A stretch of DNA of 64,000 nucleotides, from the NCBI RefSeq assembly GCF_000021485.1, contig NC_011761.1, forward strand, positions 1,208,001 through 1,272,000. Reading direction: 5' to 3'. Numbering within the stretch: position 1 is the stretch's first letter; every line of letters starts with the position of its first letter. This document shows, piece by piece, positions 25,659 to 35,685 of the stretch. Made by a program: the position numbers and the translations under genes. The notes beneath the pieces were generated by a model that did no database searches, was not told the origin of the DNA, and saw only the letters and a program-made list of their open reading frames with translations. This stretch comes from Acidithiobacillus ferrooxidans ATCC 23270 (GTDB lineage Bacteria > Pseudomonadota > Gammaproteobacteria > Acidithiobacillales > Acidithiobacillaceae).

Positions 25659-26627
25659 TTATACCAGATGCTCCCCGGCCAGCTTGCAGGGATGGCCCGG
25701 ATCGCCTGTTTCCACTTGCAAGGTAGGATGGACGATCTGAAAATGCGCGCGCAATTCTTCACCGATTTCATGGAGCAGCGCATCGCCGGGATAGCCGTCG
25801 GGCATGACCAGATGCGCAGTCAGCGCAGTTTCGGTGGTGCTCATGGCCCAGATATGCAGGTCATGCACGGCCGTGACGTTGGGTATCCCAAGCAAATAAA
25901 CCCGTACCGCGTCGGTGTCGATACCCGGGGGGACGCCGTGCAGCGCCAGATGGGCGGAGTCACGCAATAAACCCCAGGTGGCCATCACAATCAATGCGCT
26001 GATAAGCAGACTGGCCGCAGAGTCCAGCCAGAACCAGTGGGTGAACAGCATCACGATCCCCGCAACAACTACGCCAAAAGAGATGGCTGCATCGCCTGCC
26101 ATGTGCAAAAACGCCGCGCGGATATTCAAGTCGCCTTTTCGTCCCGATAGGAAGAGCAGGGCGGTTCCCGTATTGATCACTACCCCGAAGGCCGCCACAC
26201 CGATTACGACGACACTTGCTACAGAGGCCGGGTGCAGCAGTCGCTCGATGGCTTCCCAGGCGATTCCGCCGGTGACCACCAGCAAAAAGACGGCATTCGC
26301 CAGCGCCGCGAGAATGGAAGAACTGCGTAGTCCATAGGTAAATCGCCCCGAAGGGGGGCGGTTGGCAAGGGCACTCGCTCCCCAGGCCATGAGCAGCCCC
26401 AGAACGTCACTGAGGTTATGGCCGGCGTCTGCCAGCAGCGCGAGGGAATGCCCAAGCACCCCGAACACCGCCTCGGTCAGTACGAAGCTCAGATTGAGTC
26501 CAATGCCGATCGCAAAAGCACGGCCATTCACGGGGGCATGACCATGCGCTCCATGGTGGTGTCCGTGATCATGAGGGGGCGCATGGGTATGCGGGGATTC
26601 TGTATGATCGGTGTGGTCGTGTGCCAT
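25659..26627 (-). CDS. Cation diffusion facilitator metal exporter (ZitB/CzcD type)
   Basis: Proton-driven efflux of Zn and possibly Cd or Co across the inner membrane. 322 residues. A His-rich N-terminus (HDHTDHTE, then HDHGHHHGAHGHA) precedes six membrane helices; the metal site is HNLSD near 71-75 and HMAGD near 176-180, the zinc-type HXXXD arrangement; a cytoplasmic ferredoxin-like domain lies near 235-305 (VHDLHIWAMSTTETALTAH). It diverges from a MerR-family gene across 103 nt holding a MerR-type promoter. Confidence 0.92.
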   Translation of the reverse strand: MAHDHTDHTESPHTHAPPHDHGHHHGAHGHAPVNGRAFAIGIGLNLSFVLTEAVFGVLGHSLALLADAGHNLSDVLGLLMAWGASALANRPPSGRFTYGLRSSSILAALANAVFLLVVTGGIAWEAIERLLHPASVASVVVIGVAAFGVVINTGTALLFLSGRKGDLNIRAAFLHMAGDAAISFGVVVAGIVMLFTHWFWLDSAASLLISALIVMATWGLLRDSAHLALHGVPPGIDTDAVRVYLLGIPNVTAVHDLHIWAMSTTETALTAHLVMPDGYPGDALLHEIGEELRAHFQIVHPTLQVETGDPGHPCKLAGEHLV

Positions 26628-26662
26628 ATGGCATTCCTCAGCATTTTGGTTGAATATGACGT

Positions 26663-26693
26663 ATTAAAAACCCTGGCGCCACTCCAGGGTCAA
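26663..26693 (-). promoter_or_regulatory. MerR/ZntR-type promoter of the CDF exporter gene
   Basis: On the minus strand, -35 TTGACC (26693-26688), a 19-bp spacer and -10 TTTAAT (26668-26663). The spacer carries the dyad ACCCTGG (26690-26684 complement) to CCAGGGT around the centre, 21 bp overall (26670-26690). Long spacers with such a dyad are the mark of metal-responsive MerR promoters, and the bases closely resemble the zntA operator as I remember it. Confidence 0.7.
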
Positions 26694-26730
26694 GGGGGTA
26701 TGATATAGCGGTTTCCCTTGTGGGGGCTTT

Positions 26731-26967
26731 ATGCAAATTGGCGCTTTGGGGCAGACATCAGGGGTGAGTCCGGACACCATCCGTTACGATGAACGGATGG
26801 GTCTTCTGAGCCCCCCAGGCCGACGGGCAAACGGCTATCGCGTTTATGGTCCGGCGCATCTGGAGCGGCCCGCCTTTGTGTGCCACTGCCGGGATCTGGA
26901 TATGCCTCTGGCCGATATTCAGCGCCTTTTGCATCTGCTGGATCATCCTATGGAAGGAGACGTATGA
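26731..26967 (+). CDS. MerR-family regulator, truncated after the DNA-binding domain
   Basis: 78 residues: MerR winged-helix (IGALGQTSGVSPDTIRYDER, then GLLSPPGRRANGYRVYG) and the second helix pair (FVCHCRDLDMPLADIQRLLH). The usual IRYYE is IRYDE. The frame stops at LDHPMEGDV, where ZntR/CadR-like proteins continue for another 55-65 residues through the dimerisation helix and Cys ligands. It overlaps the next gene by 4 nt. It could still bind the operator weakly, or be inactive. Confidence 0.7.
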   Translation: MQIGALGQTSGVSPDTIRYDERMGLLSPPGRRANGYRVYGPAHLERPAFVCHCRDLDMPLADIQRLLHLLDHPMEGDV

Positions 26968-27518
26968 AAAAATCACGTTTCGTGGTCATGGTCGGCTTGC
27001 TTCTCGGGGCGGGTGCGGGTTGCGCCGTATACCCCACCGGCTATGATTATTATGCTTATAGAGGCCAAGGGTATTACAGCGGTTACCCTGCGGTTGGCTA
27101 CTGGTATCCACCCGGTGCTTACGCCCAGTATTACACCCCGCAATTATATTTTCAGACCCAACTGTGGAACTACTATCCACGGTCCTATTATTACCGTTAT
27201 TTTGCGGCGCCGCCGCCGCCCATGCGCCGCGGGATACCGTTGCCACCCAGACCGCCTGTGGGTGTACCTTTGCCGCCGCCACCGCGCGTACCCATGGGTG
27301 CGCCCGGGCGATTCGTTTCACCTCCTCCGCCGCCACCGCGCGTACCCATGGGTATGCCGGGGCGATTCGTTTCACCTCCTCCGCAGGCTTTTCCGGGGTA
27401 CAGGGCGCAGGCTCCGGAAGGGCAGCGGCCACGCTTCGCGCCACCTCCGCAGCGCCCCGGACAGCATCCAGATCGGGGGCCTCCGGACAAGTCGCGGCAG
27501 CCCCAGGGCGGTCCCTGA
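26964..27518 (+). CDS. Proline- and tyrosine-rich lipoprotein of unknown role
   Basis: 184 residues. A lipoprotein signal (VVMVGLLLGAGAGC, lipobox near 13-22) is followed by a Tyr/Gly-rich part (about 24-80, with YDYYAYRGQGYYSGYPAVGY) and then a Pro-rich tail. The tail contains two 18-residue repeats of PPPPRVPMGxPGRFVSPP encoded by a 54-bp direct repeat. I recognise no domain; such tails often span or bind the periplasm. The ATG at 26964 follows GAAGGAGA and overlaps the MerR stop, so it is probably expressed with it. Confidence 0.75.
   Translation: MKKSRFVVMVGLLLGAGAGCAVYPTGYDYYAYRGQGYYSGYPAVGYWYPPGAYAQYYTPQLYFQTQLWNYYPRSYYYRYFAAPPPPMRRGIPLPPRPPVGVPLPPPPRVPMGAPGRFVSPPPPPPRVPMGMPGRFVSPPPQAFPGYRAQAPEGQRPRFAPPPQRPGQHPDRGPPDKSRQPQGGP
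27273..27380 (+). repeat. Tandem 54-bp direct repeat within the lipoprotein gene
   Basis: Two copies, 27273-27326 and 27327-27380, starting CCGCCGCCACCGCGCG and ending TTTCACCTCCT. They differ mainly at the GGTGCGCCC/GGTATGCCG position. The 54-bp period keeps the frame, giving 18 residues per copy. Confidence 0.85.
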
Positions 27519-27719
27519 TGGTCTCCTGGGCAGCCCAGCGCTTTGCCGGATATGGCCGTCACCATTTATCACTCGTAATGGGTAATCTGTTCTGTTAGAG
27601 TGCGCTTGCCGTCATGCCTCAGTCTGTATGACGCGCGTCGCACTGGTCCCCACCTTTATGAAGCGTCTGCCATAGACTGGCGCCCTTGTGGCGAGGCCGG
27701 TGTTTTCGGAGTAAAACTT

Positions 27720-28976
<1,257 letters not shown>

Positions 28977-29095
28977 GAACATGATCCTTCCCATCCTGTA
29001 CTGACGGGGTTATTTTGGTGTGCAACGTCTTGGCATTCCGCCAGGGCTTGCGCCACAATAAGCGGACAGTGGGCGTATCCGGACAAAAGGCAGGT

Positions 29096-29827
29096 ATGGA
29101 CGAAGACAAGGTATCCTCCCGTGTCCTGGTAGTGGAGGATGAGGAAGGCATTCAGGAACTCCTGCGCGTTACCCTGCAGCGTAATGGCTTTGACGTTCGC
29201 TGTGAGGGCAGCGTCGAATCGGCGGAAGCGGTACTCCAGACCTGGGGGCCGCAGTTGCTGGTGCTCGACTGGATGCTTCCCGGCAAAAATGGCCTGGCAT
29301 GGTGCCGTATGCTGCGCCGTCGTGAAGAGACCCGGAAGCTGCCCATCATCCTCCTTACCGCGCGCGGTGAAGAGGGTGACAGGGTGCATGGTCTGGAATC
29401 AGGTGCGGATGATTATCTGGCCAAACCCTTTTCTCCGCGGGAACTGGTGGCGCGGGTCAATGCCCTGCTGCGGCGCAGTTACGGTGGTACGGCGGCGGGC
29501 CGGGTGCGGCTTGGCGGTCTGCAGGTGGATCTGCGCGCGCATCGGGTCTACGCCGATGAGGTACAGGTTCATCTCGGGCCAACCGAGTTTCGTCTTTTGC
29601 GTCTTTTTGTGACCAATCCGGAACGGGTCTTTTCGCGGGATATGCTGCTCGATCAGATCTGGGGGCGGCAGAGTTTTGTCGAAGAGCGCACGGTCGACGT
29701 CCACATTCGCCGCTTGCGTCGGGGGCTGGAGCACCACGGTTACGCCCAGATCATCGAAACTGTCAGGGGCGAAGGCTATCGCTGTAGTGCTTTGGGTTTC
29801 CAGCGGGAAGTGGTGGACGAGCGATGA
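29096..29827 (+). CDS. phoB: Phosphate regulon response regulator PhoB
   Basis: OmpR-family transcription factor activated by PhoR at low phosphate. 243 residues. Receiver domain: VVEDEEG with acidic pocket near 12-18, phosphoacceptor Asp in LVLDWMLPG near 55-63, ILLTARGEE and ADDYLAKPFSPRELVARV. A winged-helix DNA-binding domain spans about 140-235 with GPTEFRLLRLFV and SFVEERTVDVHIRRLR. The DWMLPG stretch and the neighbouring phoR-pst genes identify it as PhoB. An in-frame GTG-type start further upstream is unlikely. Confidence 0.94.
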   Translation: MDEDKVSSRVLVVEDEEGIQELLRVTLQRNGFDVRCEGSVESAEAVLQTWGPQLLVLDWMLPGKNGLAWCRMLRRREETRKLPIILLTARGEEGDRVHGLESGADDYLAKPFSPRELVARVNALLRRSYGGTAAGRVRLGGLQVDLRAHRVYADEVQVHLGPTEFRLLRLFVTNPERVFSRDMLLDQIWGRQSFVEERTVDVHIRRLRRGLEHHGYAQIIETVRGEGYRCSALGFQREVVDER

Positions 29828-29888
29828 CTGGTGTGGCGGTTTTTGCGCATTCAGCAGGCCGCAGCACACCCCGGCATATCTTTCCGGC

Positions 29889-31217
29889 GTGAAGTACCTC
29901 CGTGCCTGGTTTTACCCCTTGGCGCTCTGGGCGTTGATTCCAATTTTTCTGGCCGCCGATGATCTGCACGCCTGGTCCTACCTCCCACTGGTGATCATCG
30001 CTTTCTTGCTGGCGCTCTGGGTCGGATGGCATCGCCAGCAATCCCTGAGTTTCAGCGCTTGGTTCCGTAACCCGTCTACCTCGTTGCCACCGCTAGCGGG
30101 GGGGATGTGGGAGGAGACGTTTGCCGAGGGCTACCACTGGCGACGTGATCAGGAGGCGCAGCACCGCCAGCTCAGCGCCCAGATCGTACAGTTGCGTGAC
30201 GCCTTGCAGGCGATGCCCGATGTTGTGGTATTGATGGACGAGCGTGGCCAATTGCTCTGGGTGAATCCTTCGGGTATCCGCTTGCTGCAACTGCAATGGC
30301 CCGATGACGCGGGCAAGCCGCTGGCTTTCTGGCTGCGGACTCCGCATCTGCGCGCCTTTCTCGCCGGCGAAGGGCCACCCAGCCTGCAGCTCCCGGCCCC
30401 GGCAGATGCACAACAGATTTTGGAGGGCATGCGTTATCCCCTCGCCGATGCGGGTGCTTTGGTCATCTTCCGGGATGTGACCCGTATCCGTCAGCTTGAA
30501 CAGGTCCGTCAGGACTTCGTAGCCAATGTCTCCCATGAGTTGCGCAGCCCGCTGACGGTGGTACGCGGTTTCCTGGAAAACATGCTGGACAGTCCCATCG
30601 CTGCCGACGATGAGGTGAGTAGTCAACTCCGTCTCATGGAACAGCAGACGCTGCGCATGCAGTCTTTGGTCGAAGACTTGCTGTCTCTGGCACGTATGGA
30701 GGCCGCCGAGGCGAATCCGGAACACTGCGAAACGCTCATGATCGCGGCTATGATACACAACACCCTGGACACCCTGGCCCCCGCCATAGTGCAAAAACGG
30801 TTGCAGATCGACACGGCGCTGGATGGCGACTTGGGCATTTTCGCAGAAACCATCGATCTGACCAGTATCATCCGAAACTTGTTGGAAAACGCCATCAAAT
30901 ATACCCCGGCGGACCGCACCGTCAGCGTGCGCTGGGAACGTCGCTCGGGCGATCTGCGTTTGGTGGTGCAGGATACCGGCGACGGTATCGCTGCCGAGCA
31001 CTTGCAGCGTATCACCGAGCGTTTTTATCGGGTGGACAAAGGTCGCTCCCGACGCATGGGGGGTACGGGGCTGGGACTGGCCATTGTCCGTCACGCTGTC
31101 GAGCGTTATCAGGGGTATCTGGAAGTGGCTAGTGAAGTGGGTAAGGGAACCACTTTTACTGCGCATTTTCCGCTCCATCTCGCCCGCAGCTTTCCTTCCG
31201 ACTCCGCAGTGTCATAA
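29889..31217 (+). CDS. phoR: Phosphate regulon sensor kinase PhoR
   Basis: Inner-membrane histidine kinase that phosphorylates PhoB. About 442 residues. Two N-terminal helices (about 5-25 and 30-46) with almost no periplasmic loop, typical of PhoR. Then comes a PAS domain (about 95-190, PDVVVLMDERGQLLWVN), H-box NVSHELRSPLTVVRGFLENM near 214-233 with the phosphorylated His, N-box IIRNLLENAIKYTP, and G-boxes DTGDGI and GGTGLGLAIV. The start is uncertain: GTG at 29889 is chosen because the two helices follow at once. Its stop codon lies inside the Pho box. Confidence 0.92.
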   Translation: MKYLRAWFYPLALWALIPIFLAADDLHAWSYLPLVIIAFLLALWVGWHRQQSLSFSAWFRNPSTSLPPLAGGMWEETFAEGYHWRRDQEAQHRQLSAQIVQLRDALQAMPDVVVLMDERGQLLWVNPSGIRLLQLQWPDDAGKPLAFWLRTPHLRAFLAGEGPPSLQLPAPADAQQILEGMRYPLADAGALVIFRDVTRIRQLEQVRQDFVANVSHELRSPLTVVRGFLENMLDSPIAADDEVSSQLRLMEQQTLRMQSLVEDLLSLARMEAAEANPEHCETLMIAAMIHNTLDTLAPAIVQKRLQIDTALDGDLGIFAETIDLTSIIRNLLENAIKYTPADRTVSVRWERRSGDLRLVVQDTGDGIAAEHLQRITERFYRVDKGRSRRMGGTGLGLAIVRHAVERYQGYLEVASEVGKGTTFTAHFPLHLARSFPSDSAVS

Positions 31218-31242
31218 AACAGTAATAAAACCTTGCTATAGT
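31209..31242 (+). promoter_or_regulatory. Pho box and -10 of the pstS promoter
   Basis: The 18-bp Pho box GTGTCATAAAACAGTAAT (31209-31226) has two 7-bp half-sites (GTGTCAT, CAGTAAT) with a 4-bp A-spacer, against the consensus CTGTCAT-N4-CTGTCAY. A -10 TATAGT (31237-31242) lies 10 bp after it, the spacing of PhoB-activated promoters where the box replaces the -35. The box starts on the last phoR codons. Confidence 0.8.
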
Positions 31243-31286
31243 CTCTGTGCAGCTTTTCATTAAACCTGTATAGGGGGCGTGATATC

Positions 31287-32306
31287 ATGAAGATCAAGGG
31301 TGTGGCTTTTGTGTTGGGGGTGATGAGCCTGGGTGTGGCAGGGCTGGCGCAGGCGGAAACCATTTCCGCCGCAGGCGGCACAGCCATTTATCCCGTCCTG
31401 TCCAAATGGGCGGAAACTTACAAACAGAAAACCGGCATCATGGTGAATTATCAGGCCATCGGTTCCGGTGGCGGGATTGCCCAAATCAAGGCCAAAACCG
31501 TCGCTTTCGCCAACAGCGACATGCCTCTCCAGCCTGAATATCTCAACAAAGACCAGCTCGTCCAGTTTCCGGCTGTGATTATTGGCATTACCCCCGTCGT
31601 GAATGTCCCCGGTATAAAGCCCGGTGAACTGACCTTCAACGGCGCCGTACTCACCGGTATTTATCTGGGCAAGATCAAGAAATGGAACGACGCGGCCATT
31701 GCCGACCTCAATAAGGGCGTTCATCTGCCGGATATGAATATCACGGTGGTCCATCGTTCTGACGGTTCCGGAACCACCTTCAACTTTACCAATTATCTGG
31801 CCAAGGTCAGCCCGGAATGGAAGCAACGGGTGGGCGATAACACGGCTGTTTCCTGGCCCGTCGGTGTGGGTGGCAAGGGCAATGCGGGCGTCGCCGCATA
31901 TGTACAGCGGATTCCTGGAGCCATCGGCTACGTGGAATATGCCTACGCCAAGGAAAATCACATGGCTTACGGCAAAATGATCAATGCTGCGGGCAAGGTG
32001 GTGGCCCCTGATCTGGCTACTTTCCAGGCCGCCGCGGCAAATGCGGATTTTACCAAGGTAGAGGATTTCTACGTGATTCTCACCAACCAGCCGGGTGCCC
32101 AGAGTTGGCCCATTTCCGCTGCGACTTACATCCTGATGCGCCAGGATGCCCATAAGACGGTCAATGCGGGAGTCCTGAAGTTTGCACGCTGGTTCCTGAC
32201 AGCCCCGCAGGCGCAAGCGGAAGCCAGGGGCCTGGATTATGTGCCATTACCAAAAACTACGGTGACGCAGATTGAGGCGTACTGGAAAAGGAATCTGGGC
32301 CAGTGA
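31287..32306 (+). CDS. pstS: Phosphate ABC transporter, periplasmic binding protein
   Basis: High-affinity phosphate binding. 339 residues with a clear signal peptide (1-23, ending GLAQA). Phosphate-contact loops are present: SAAGGTAIYPVLSKW near 27-41, QAIGSGGGIAQIKAKT near 56-71, ANSDMPL and HRSDGSGTTFNF near 153-164. It is the first gene after the Pho box and is preceded by AGGGGG. Downstream pstC, pstA, pstB and phoU complete the operon. Confidence 0.97.
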   Translation: MKIKGVAFVLGVMSLGVAGLAQAETISAAGGTAIYPVLSKWAETYKQKTGIMVNYQAIGSGGGIAQIKAKTVAFANSDMPLQPEYLNKDQLVQFPAVIIGITPVVNVPGIKPGELTFNGAVLTGIYLGKIKKWNDAAIADLNKGVHLPDMNITVVHRSDGSGTTFNFTNYLAKVSPEWKQRVGDNTAVSWPVGVGGKGNAGVAAYVQRIPGAIGYVEYAYAKENHMAYGKMINAAGKVVAPDLATFQAAAANADFTKVEDFYVILTNQPGAQSWPISAATYILMRQDAHKTVNAGVLKFARWFLTAPQAQAEARGLDYVPLPKTTVTQIEAYWKRNLGQ

Positions 32307-32314
32307 GCTAAGAT

Positions 32315-33340
32315 ATGGACGATACCCGCGATGCAGAGTCGGGAATACGGATGGCGGCGACGGTGCCGTCCCCCGCAGTGCCATCTCGCATCAACCCCGC
32401 GCGATCACGACGCCTGCATGCCATGGACCGGAGATTCCGCTGGCTGACGGCCGGGCTCGCCTTTTTGGTCCTGCTCCTGCTGGTCGGGGTGGCGTTGTCC
32501 CTGTTTTTGCGCGGGTGGGAAGCTTTTCATCGGTTTGGCTTCGCTTTTTTCTGGAGCGATAGCTGGGATCCGGTTACCGAGAACTTCGGCGCTCTGGTAC
32601 CGATTTACGGAACTTTGGTCAGCTCCCTGATCGCCCTGCTGATCGCCGTGCCCATCAGTTTCGGCATCGCGTTATTTATCAGCGAACTCGCACCCGAATG
32701 GTTACGCCAACCGGTCGGCAGCGCCATTGAACTGCTGGCGGGTATCCCCAGTATCATCTTCGGCATGTGGGGTCTTTTCGTCTTTGCGCCGGTTTTGGGC
32801 AGCGCAGAGCCTTGGCTCAATGACCATCTGGGTGCTCTGCCGGCTGTCGGGGCACTGTTTCGCGGTCCGCCGATGGGCATTGGTATGCTGACTGCCGGTA
32901 TTATTCTGGCCATCATGGTGATCCCCTTTATTTCCGCGATCATGCGCGATGTTTTTCTGGTCGTGCCAGCGCTGCTCAAAGAGTCGGCCTATGGCCTGGG
33001 TGCCACGACCTGGGAAGTGGCACGCCATGTGGTTCTCCCTTATACCCGTACGGCGGTAGTCGGCGGAGTATTCCTCGGTCTGGGCCGTGCCCTTGGTGAA
33101 ACCATGGCGGTAACCTTTGTGATCGGTAATGCCCACGACCTCCATATCTCTCTGCTCGACGCCGGAAACTCCATCGCCGCCGCGCTGGCGAACGAGTTTG
33201 CGGAGGCCTTTTCACCCATGTACAAGTCGGCGCTCATGGCCTTGGGTTTCATTCTCTTCATCATTACCTTCGTGGTGCTGGTGTTGGCCAAACTGATGCT
33301 CTGGCGTCTCGGTCAGGGACAAGGGAAGGTGGGTTTATGA
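32315..33340 (+). CDS. pstC: Phosphate ABC transporter permease PstC
   Basis: Inner-membrane permease subunit. 341 residues with six predicted helices after a basic N-terminus of about 45 residues. The PstC features are [20 protein letters not shown] near 93-112, [19 protein letters not shown] near 139-157, the EAA loop [20 protein letters not shown] near 219-238, and [17 protein letters not shown] near 260-276. It overlaps pstA by 4 nt. Confidence 0.95.
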   Translation: MDDTRDAESGIRMAATVPSPAVPSRINPARSRRLHAMDRRFRWLTAGLAFLVLLLLVGVALSLFLRGWEAFHRFGFAFFWSDSWDPVTENFGALVPIYGTLVSSLIALLIAVPISFGIALFISELAPEWLRQPVGSAIELLAGIPSIIFGMWGLFVFAPVLGSAEPWLNDHLGALPAVGALFRGPPMGIGMLTAGIILAIMVIPFISAIMRDVFLVVPALLKESAYGLGATTWEVARHVVLPYTRTAVVGGVFLGLGRALGETMAVTFVIGNAHDLHISLLDAGNSIAAALANEFAEAFSPMYKSALMALGFILFIITFVVLVLAKLMLWRLGQGQGKVGL

Positions 33341-34191
33341 ATACGGCCAGGAACGCCCGTTACCTGCGCCGCCGCTTCTGGAATATCTTCAATCTGGGTA
33401 TGGCCATGGCAACGACGCTGTTTGGCCTCTTCTGGCTGGTCTGGATTCTTTGGACCACTCTCTCTTATGGTGCTGGCGCCCTCAACCTGGAACTGTTTAC
33501 AGGTGACACGCCGGCGCCTGGCAGTATCGGGGGCTTGCGCAATGCCTTCGTGGGCAGCCTGCTGATGATCGGCGTGGCGGTGATGATTGGTACCCCTGTG
33601 GGAATCCTGGCCGGCACCTATCTCGCGGAGTTTGCGCAAGGCAGCCGACTCGCGGCAGTCATCCGTTTTTTTAATGATATTCTGCTCAGCGCACCCTCCA
33701 TCGTGATCGGTCTGTTTATTTACGCAGTGGTGGTGGTGCCCATGGGGAGCTTCTCGGGTCTTGCCGGGGCTTTGTCACTGGCTATTTTGCTTTTACCGGT
33801 CGTCCTGCGCACTACGGATGAGATGCTGGGCATGGTCCCTGGCACCATGCGCGAGGCGGCTCTGGCCTTGGGAGCGCCTCACTGGAAGATGATCGTTCAG
33901 GTGAGTTACCGGGCCGCACGTTCTGGTATACTCACCGGGGTTCTACTGGCGGTGGCGAGAATCAGTGGCGAGACCGCACCACTGCTGTTCACGGCGCTCA
34001 GTAATCAGTTTTTCAGCACGAATCTGGACAAACCGATCGCCAATGTCCCGGTAGTCATCTTTCAATTTGCCATGAGTCCTTATCCGGAATGGCAGCATCT
34101 GGCCTGGGCGGGCGCGTTGATAGCTGCCATGGCTGTGCTAGTCTTGAGCCTTGTTTCCCGCTTTCTTATCAAAGACAGGAGCCCGCGTTAA
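33337..34191 (+). CDS. pstA: Phosphate ABC transporter permease PstA
   Basis: Second permease subunit, 284 residues and six helices. Signatures: [18 protein letters not shown] near 66-83, [20 protein letters not shown] near 116-135, the EAA loop [19 protein letters not shown] near 171-189, and [21 protein letters not shown] near 205-225. It overlaps pstC by 4 nt and pstB by 1 nt (TAATG). Confidence 0.95.
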   Translation: MNTARNARYLRRRFWNIFNLGMAMATTLFGLFWLVWILWTTLSYGAGALNLELFTGDTPAPGSIGGLRNAFVGSLLMIGVAVMIGTPVGILAGTYLAEFAQGSRLAAVIRFFNDILLSAPSIVIGLFIYAVVVVPMGSFSGLAGALSLAILLLPVVLRTTDEMLGMVPGTMREAALALGAPHWKMIVQVSYRAARSGILTGVLLAVARISGETAPLLFTALSNQFFSTNLDKPIANVPVVIFQFAMSPYPEWQHLAWAGALIAAMAVLVLSLVSRFLIKDRSPR

Positions 34192-34958
34192 TGTCGGAAC
34201 CCCAGAAAACCAAAATATCCGTCCGCCACCTGGACTTTTTTTACGGGAGCAACAAGGCCCTCATAGATATCAATCTGGAAATACCTGAGAATCAGGTGAC
34301 CGCGTTCATCGGGCCGTCGGGTTGCGGCAAGTCGACGCTTCTGCGGGTATTTAATCGCATGTATTCCCTATACCCCGGGCAACGGGCGACCGGCGAAGTG
34401 CTGCTGGATGGTGAGAATATTCTCGCTCCCGGCATGGATGTGAATATGCTGCGCGCTAAAATCGGCATGGTGTTTCAGAAGCCAACGCCTTTCCCCATGT
34501 CCATCTATGACAATATTGCTTTTGGCATCAAGCTCTATGAAAAATTGCGCAAAGTGGAGATGGACGAGCGGGTGGAGCAGGCGTTGCGCCATGCTGCCCT
34601 CTGGGAAGAGGTGAAAGACAAACTCAAGACGAGCGGGCTGGGGTTGTCCGGTGGGCAGCAGCAACGCCTGTGTATCGCGCGCGCGGTGGCGGTGAAGCCG
34701 GAGGTGATCCTGCTCGATGAACCGACCTCCGCACTGGACCCCATCGCCACCCTCAAGATTGAAGAGCTGGTGAGCGAACTGCAGAATCAGTTTACCATCC
34801 TGATCGTCACCCATAACATGCAACAGGCGGCGCGAGTATCTGATTATACCGCATTTATGTATATGGGCGAGATGGTGGAATTTGATTCCACCCATCAGTT
34901 ATTCACTAATCCCAGCAAGAAGCAGACTGAAGACTACATCACGGGTCGCTACGGTTAA
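34191..34958 (+). CDS. pstB: Phosphate ABC transporter ATPase PstB
   Basis: ATP-binding subunit, 255 residues. Walker [10 protein letters not shown] near 42-50, the PstB marker [16 protein letters not shown] near 56-71, Q-loop [16 protein letters not shown] near 92-107, ABC signature LSGGQQQRL near 150-158, Walker [14 protein letters not shown] near 170-182 and H-loop TILIVTHNM. It also transmits the phosphate signal to PhoR with PhoU. The start is the ATG overlapping the pstA stop; an upstream open stretch lies inside pstA. Confidence 0.97.
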   Translation: MSEPQKTKISVRHLDFFYGSNKALIDINLEIPENQVTAFIGPSGCGKSTLLRVFNRMYSLYPGQRATGEVLLDGENILAPGMDVNMLRAKIGMVFQKPTPFPMSIYDNIAFGIKLYEKLRKVEMDERVEQALRHAALWEEVKDKLKTSGLGLSGGQQQRLCIARAVAVKPEVILLDEPTSALDPIATLKIEELVSELQNQFTILIVTHNMQQAARVSDYTAFMYMGEMVEFDSTHQLFTNPSKKQTEDYITGRYG

Positions 34959-34969
34959 GGAGCGCAGCT

Positions 34970-35683
34970 ATGGACAAAGAACCACATATTTCCCAGCGTT
35001 TTGATGAAGAACTCCATGAGGTCCACGCCCTGGTGCTCGCCATGGGCGGTGTGGTGGAGGAGCAGATCACGAATGCTATCAAGGCACTGCAGGAGCCAGA
35101 TGCCGAACTGGCCCGTGAAGTGATCGGGCGTGACCACGAGGTGAATGGTTACGAGGTGCGTATTGAAGAGGAGTGCATCAACATTCTGGCTACGCGTCAG
35201 CCTGCCGCCAGCGATCTGCGTCTGGTGATGACCCTGATCAAGACTATCGCGGATCTGGAGCGTATGGGCGACAAGGCCAGCAAGATTGCCGATATGGCCT
35301 TGGCTATGGGACATGGCGCGCGCAACGACAATCCGGCCTTTCTCAGAGACGTGGGCGTCATGGCCGACTATGCCCTGAATATGTTGCGCCGCGCCATGGA
35401 TGCCCTGGCCCGTGCGGATGCGGAGGAAGCCATTGCCGTCGCCAAAGGCGATGAGGTGCTCAATCAGGAATACCGCTCTGCCCTGCGCCGTCTGATTACC
35501 TACATGATGGAAGATCCGCGCACCATCACCCCGGCCATTGATGCGCTCTTTATCGCCAAAGCCATCGAGCGTATTGGAGATCATGCCCGGAACATCTGCG
35601 AATACGTCATTTATCTTGCCAAAGGGAAAAGTGTCCGGCATCTTCCATTGGACGAGGTAGAACAAAGCATCCAGGGGAAATAG
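34970..35683 (+). CDS. phoU: Phosphate signalling protein PhoU
   Basis: Negative regulator that couples Pst transport to PhoR. 237 residues, all helical with two PhoU repeats: RFDEELHEVHALVLAMGGVV near 8-27 with EVNGYEVRIEEECINILATRQPA, and the metal-binding DLERMGDKASKIADMA near 90-105 matched by AIERIGDHARNICEYVIYL near 205-223. 11 nt after pstB. The second repeat is intact, so metal binding is expected. Confidence 0.95.
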   Translation: MDKEPHISQRFDEELHEVHALVLAMGGVVEEQITNAIKALQEPDAELAREVIGRDHEVNGYEVRIEEECINILATRQPAASDLRLVMTLIKTIADLERMGDKASKIADMALAMGHGARNDNPAFLRDVGVMADYALNMLRRAMDALARADAEEAIAVAKGDEVLNQEYRSALRRLITYMMEDPRTITPAIDALFIAKAIERIGDHARNICEYVIYLAKGKSVRHLPLDEVEQSIQGK

Positions 35684-35685
35684 CG

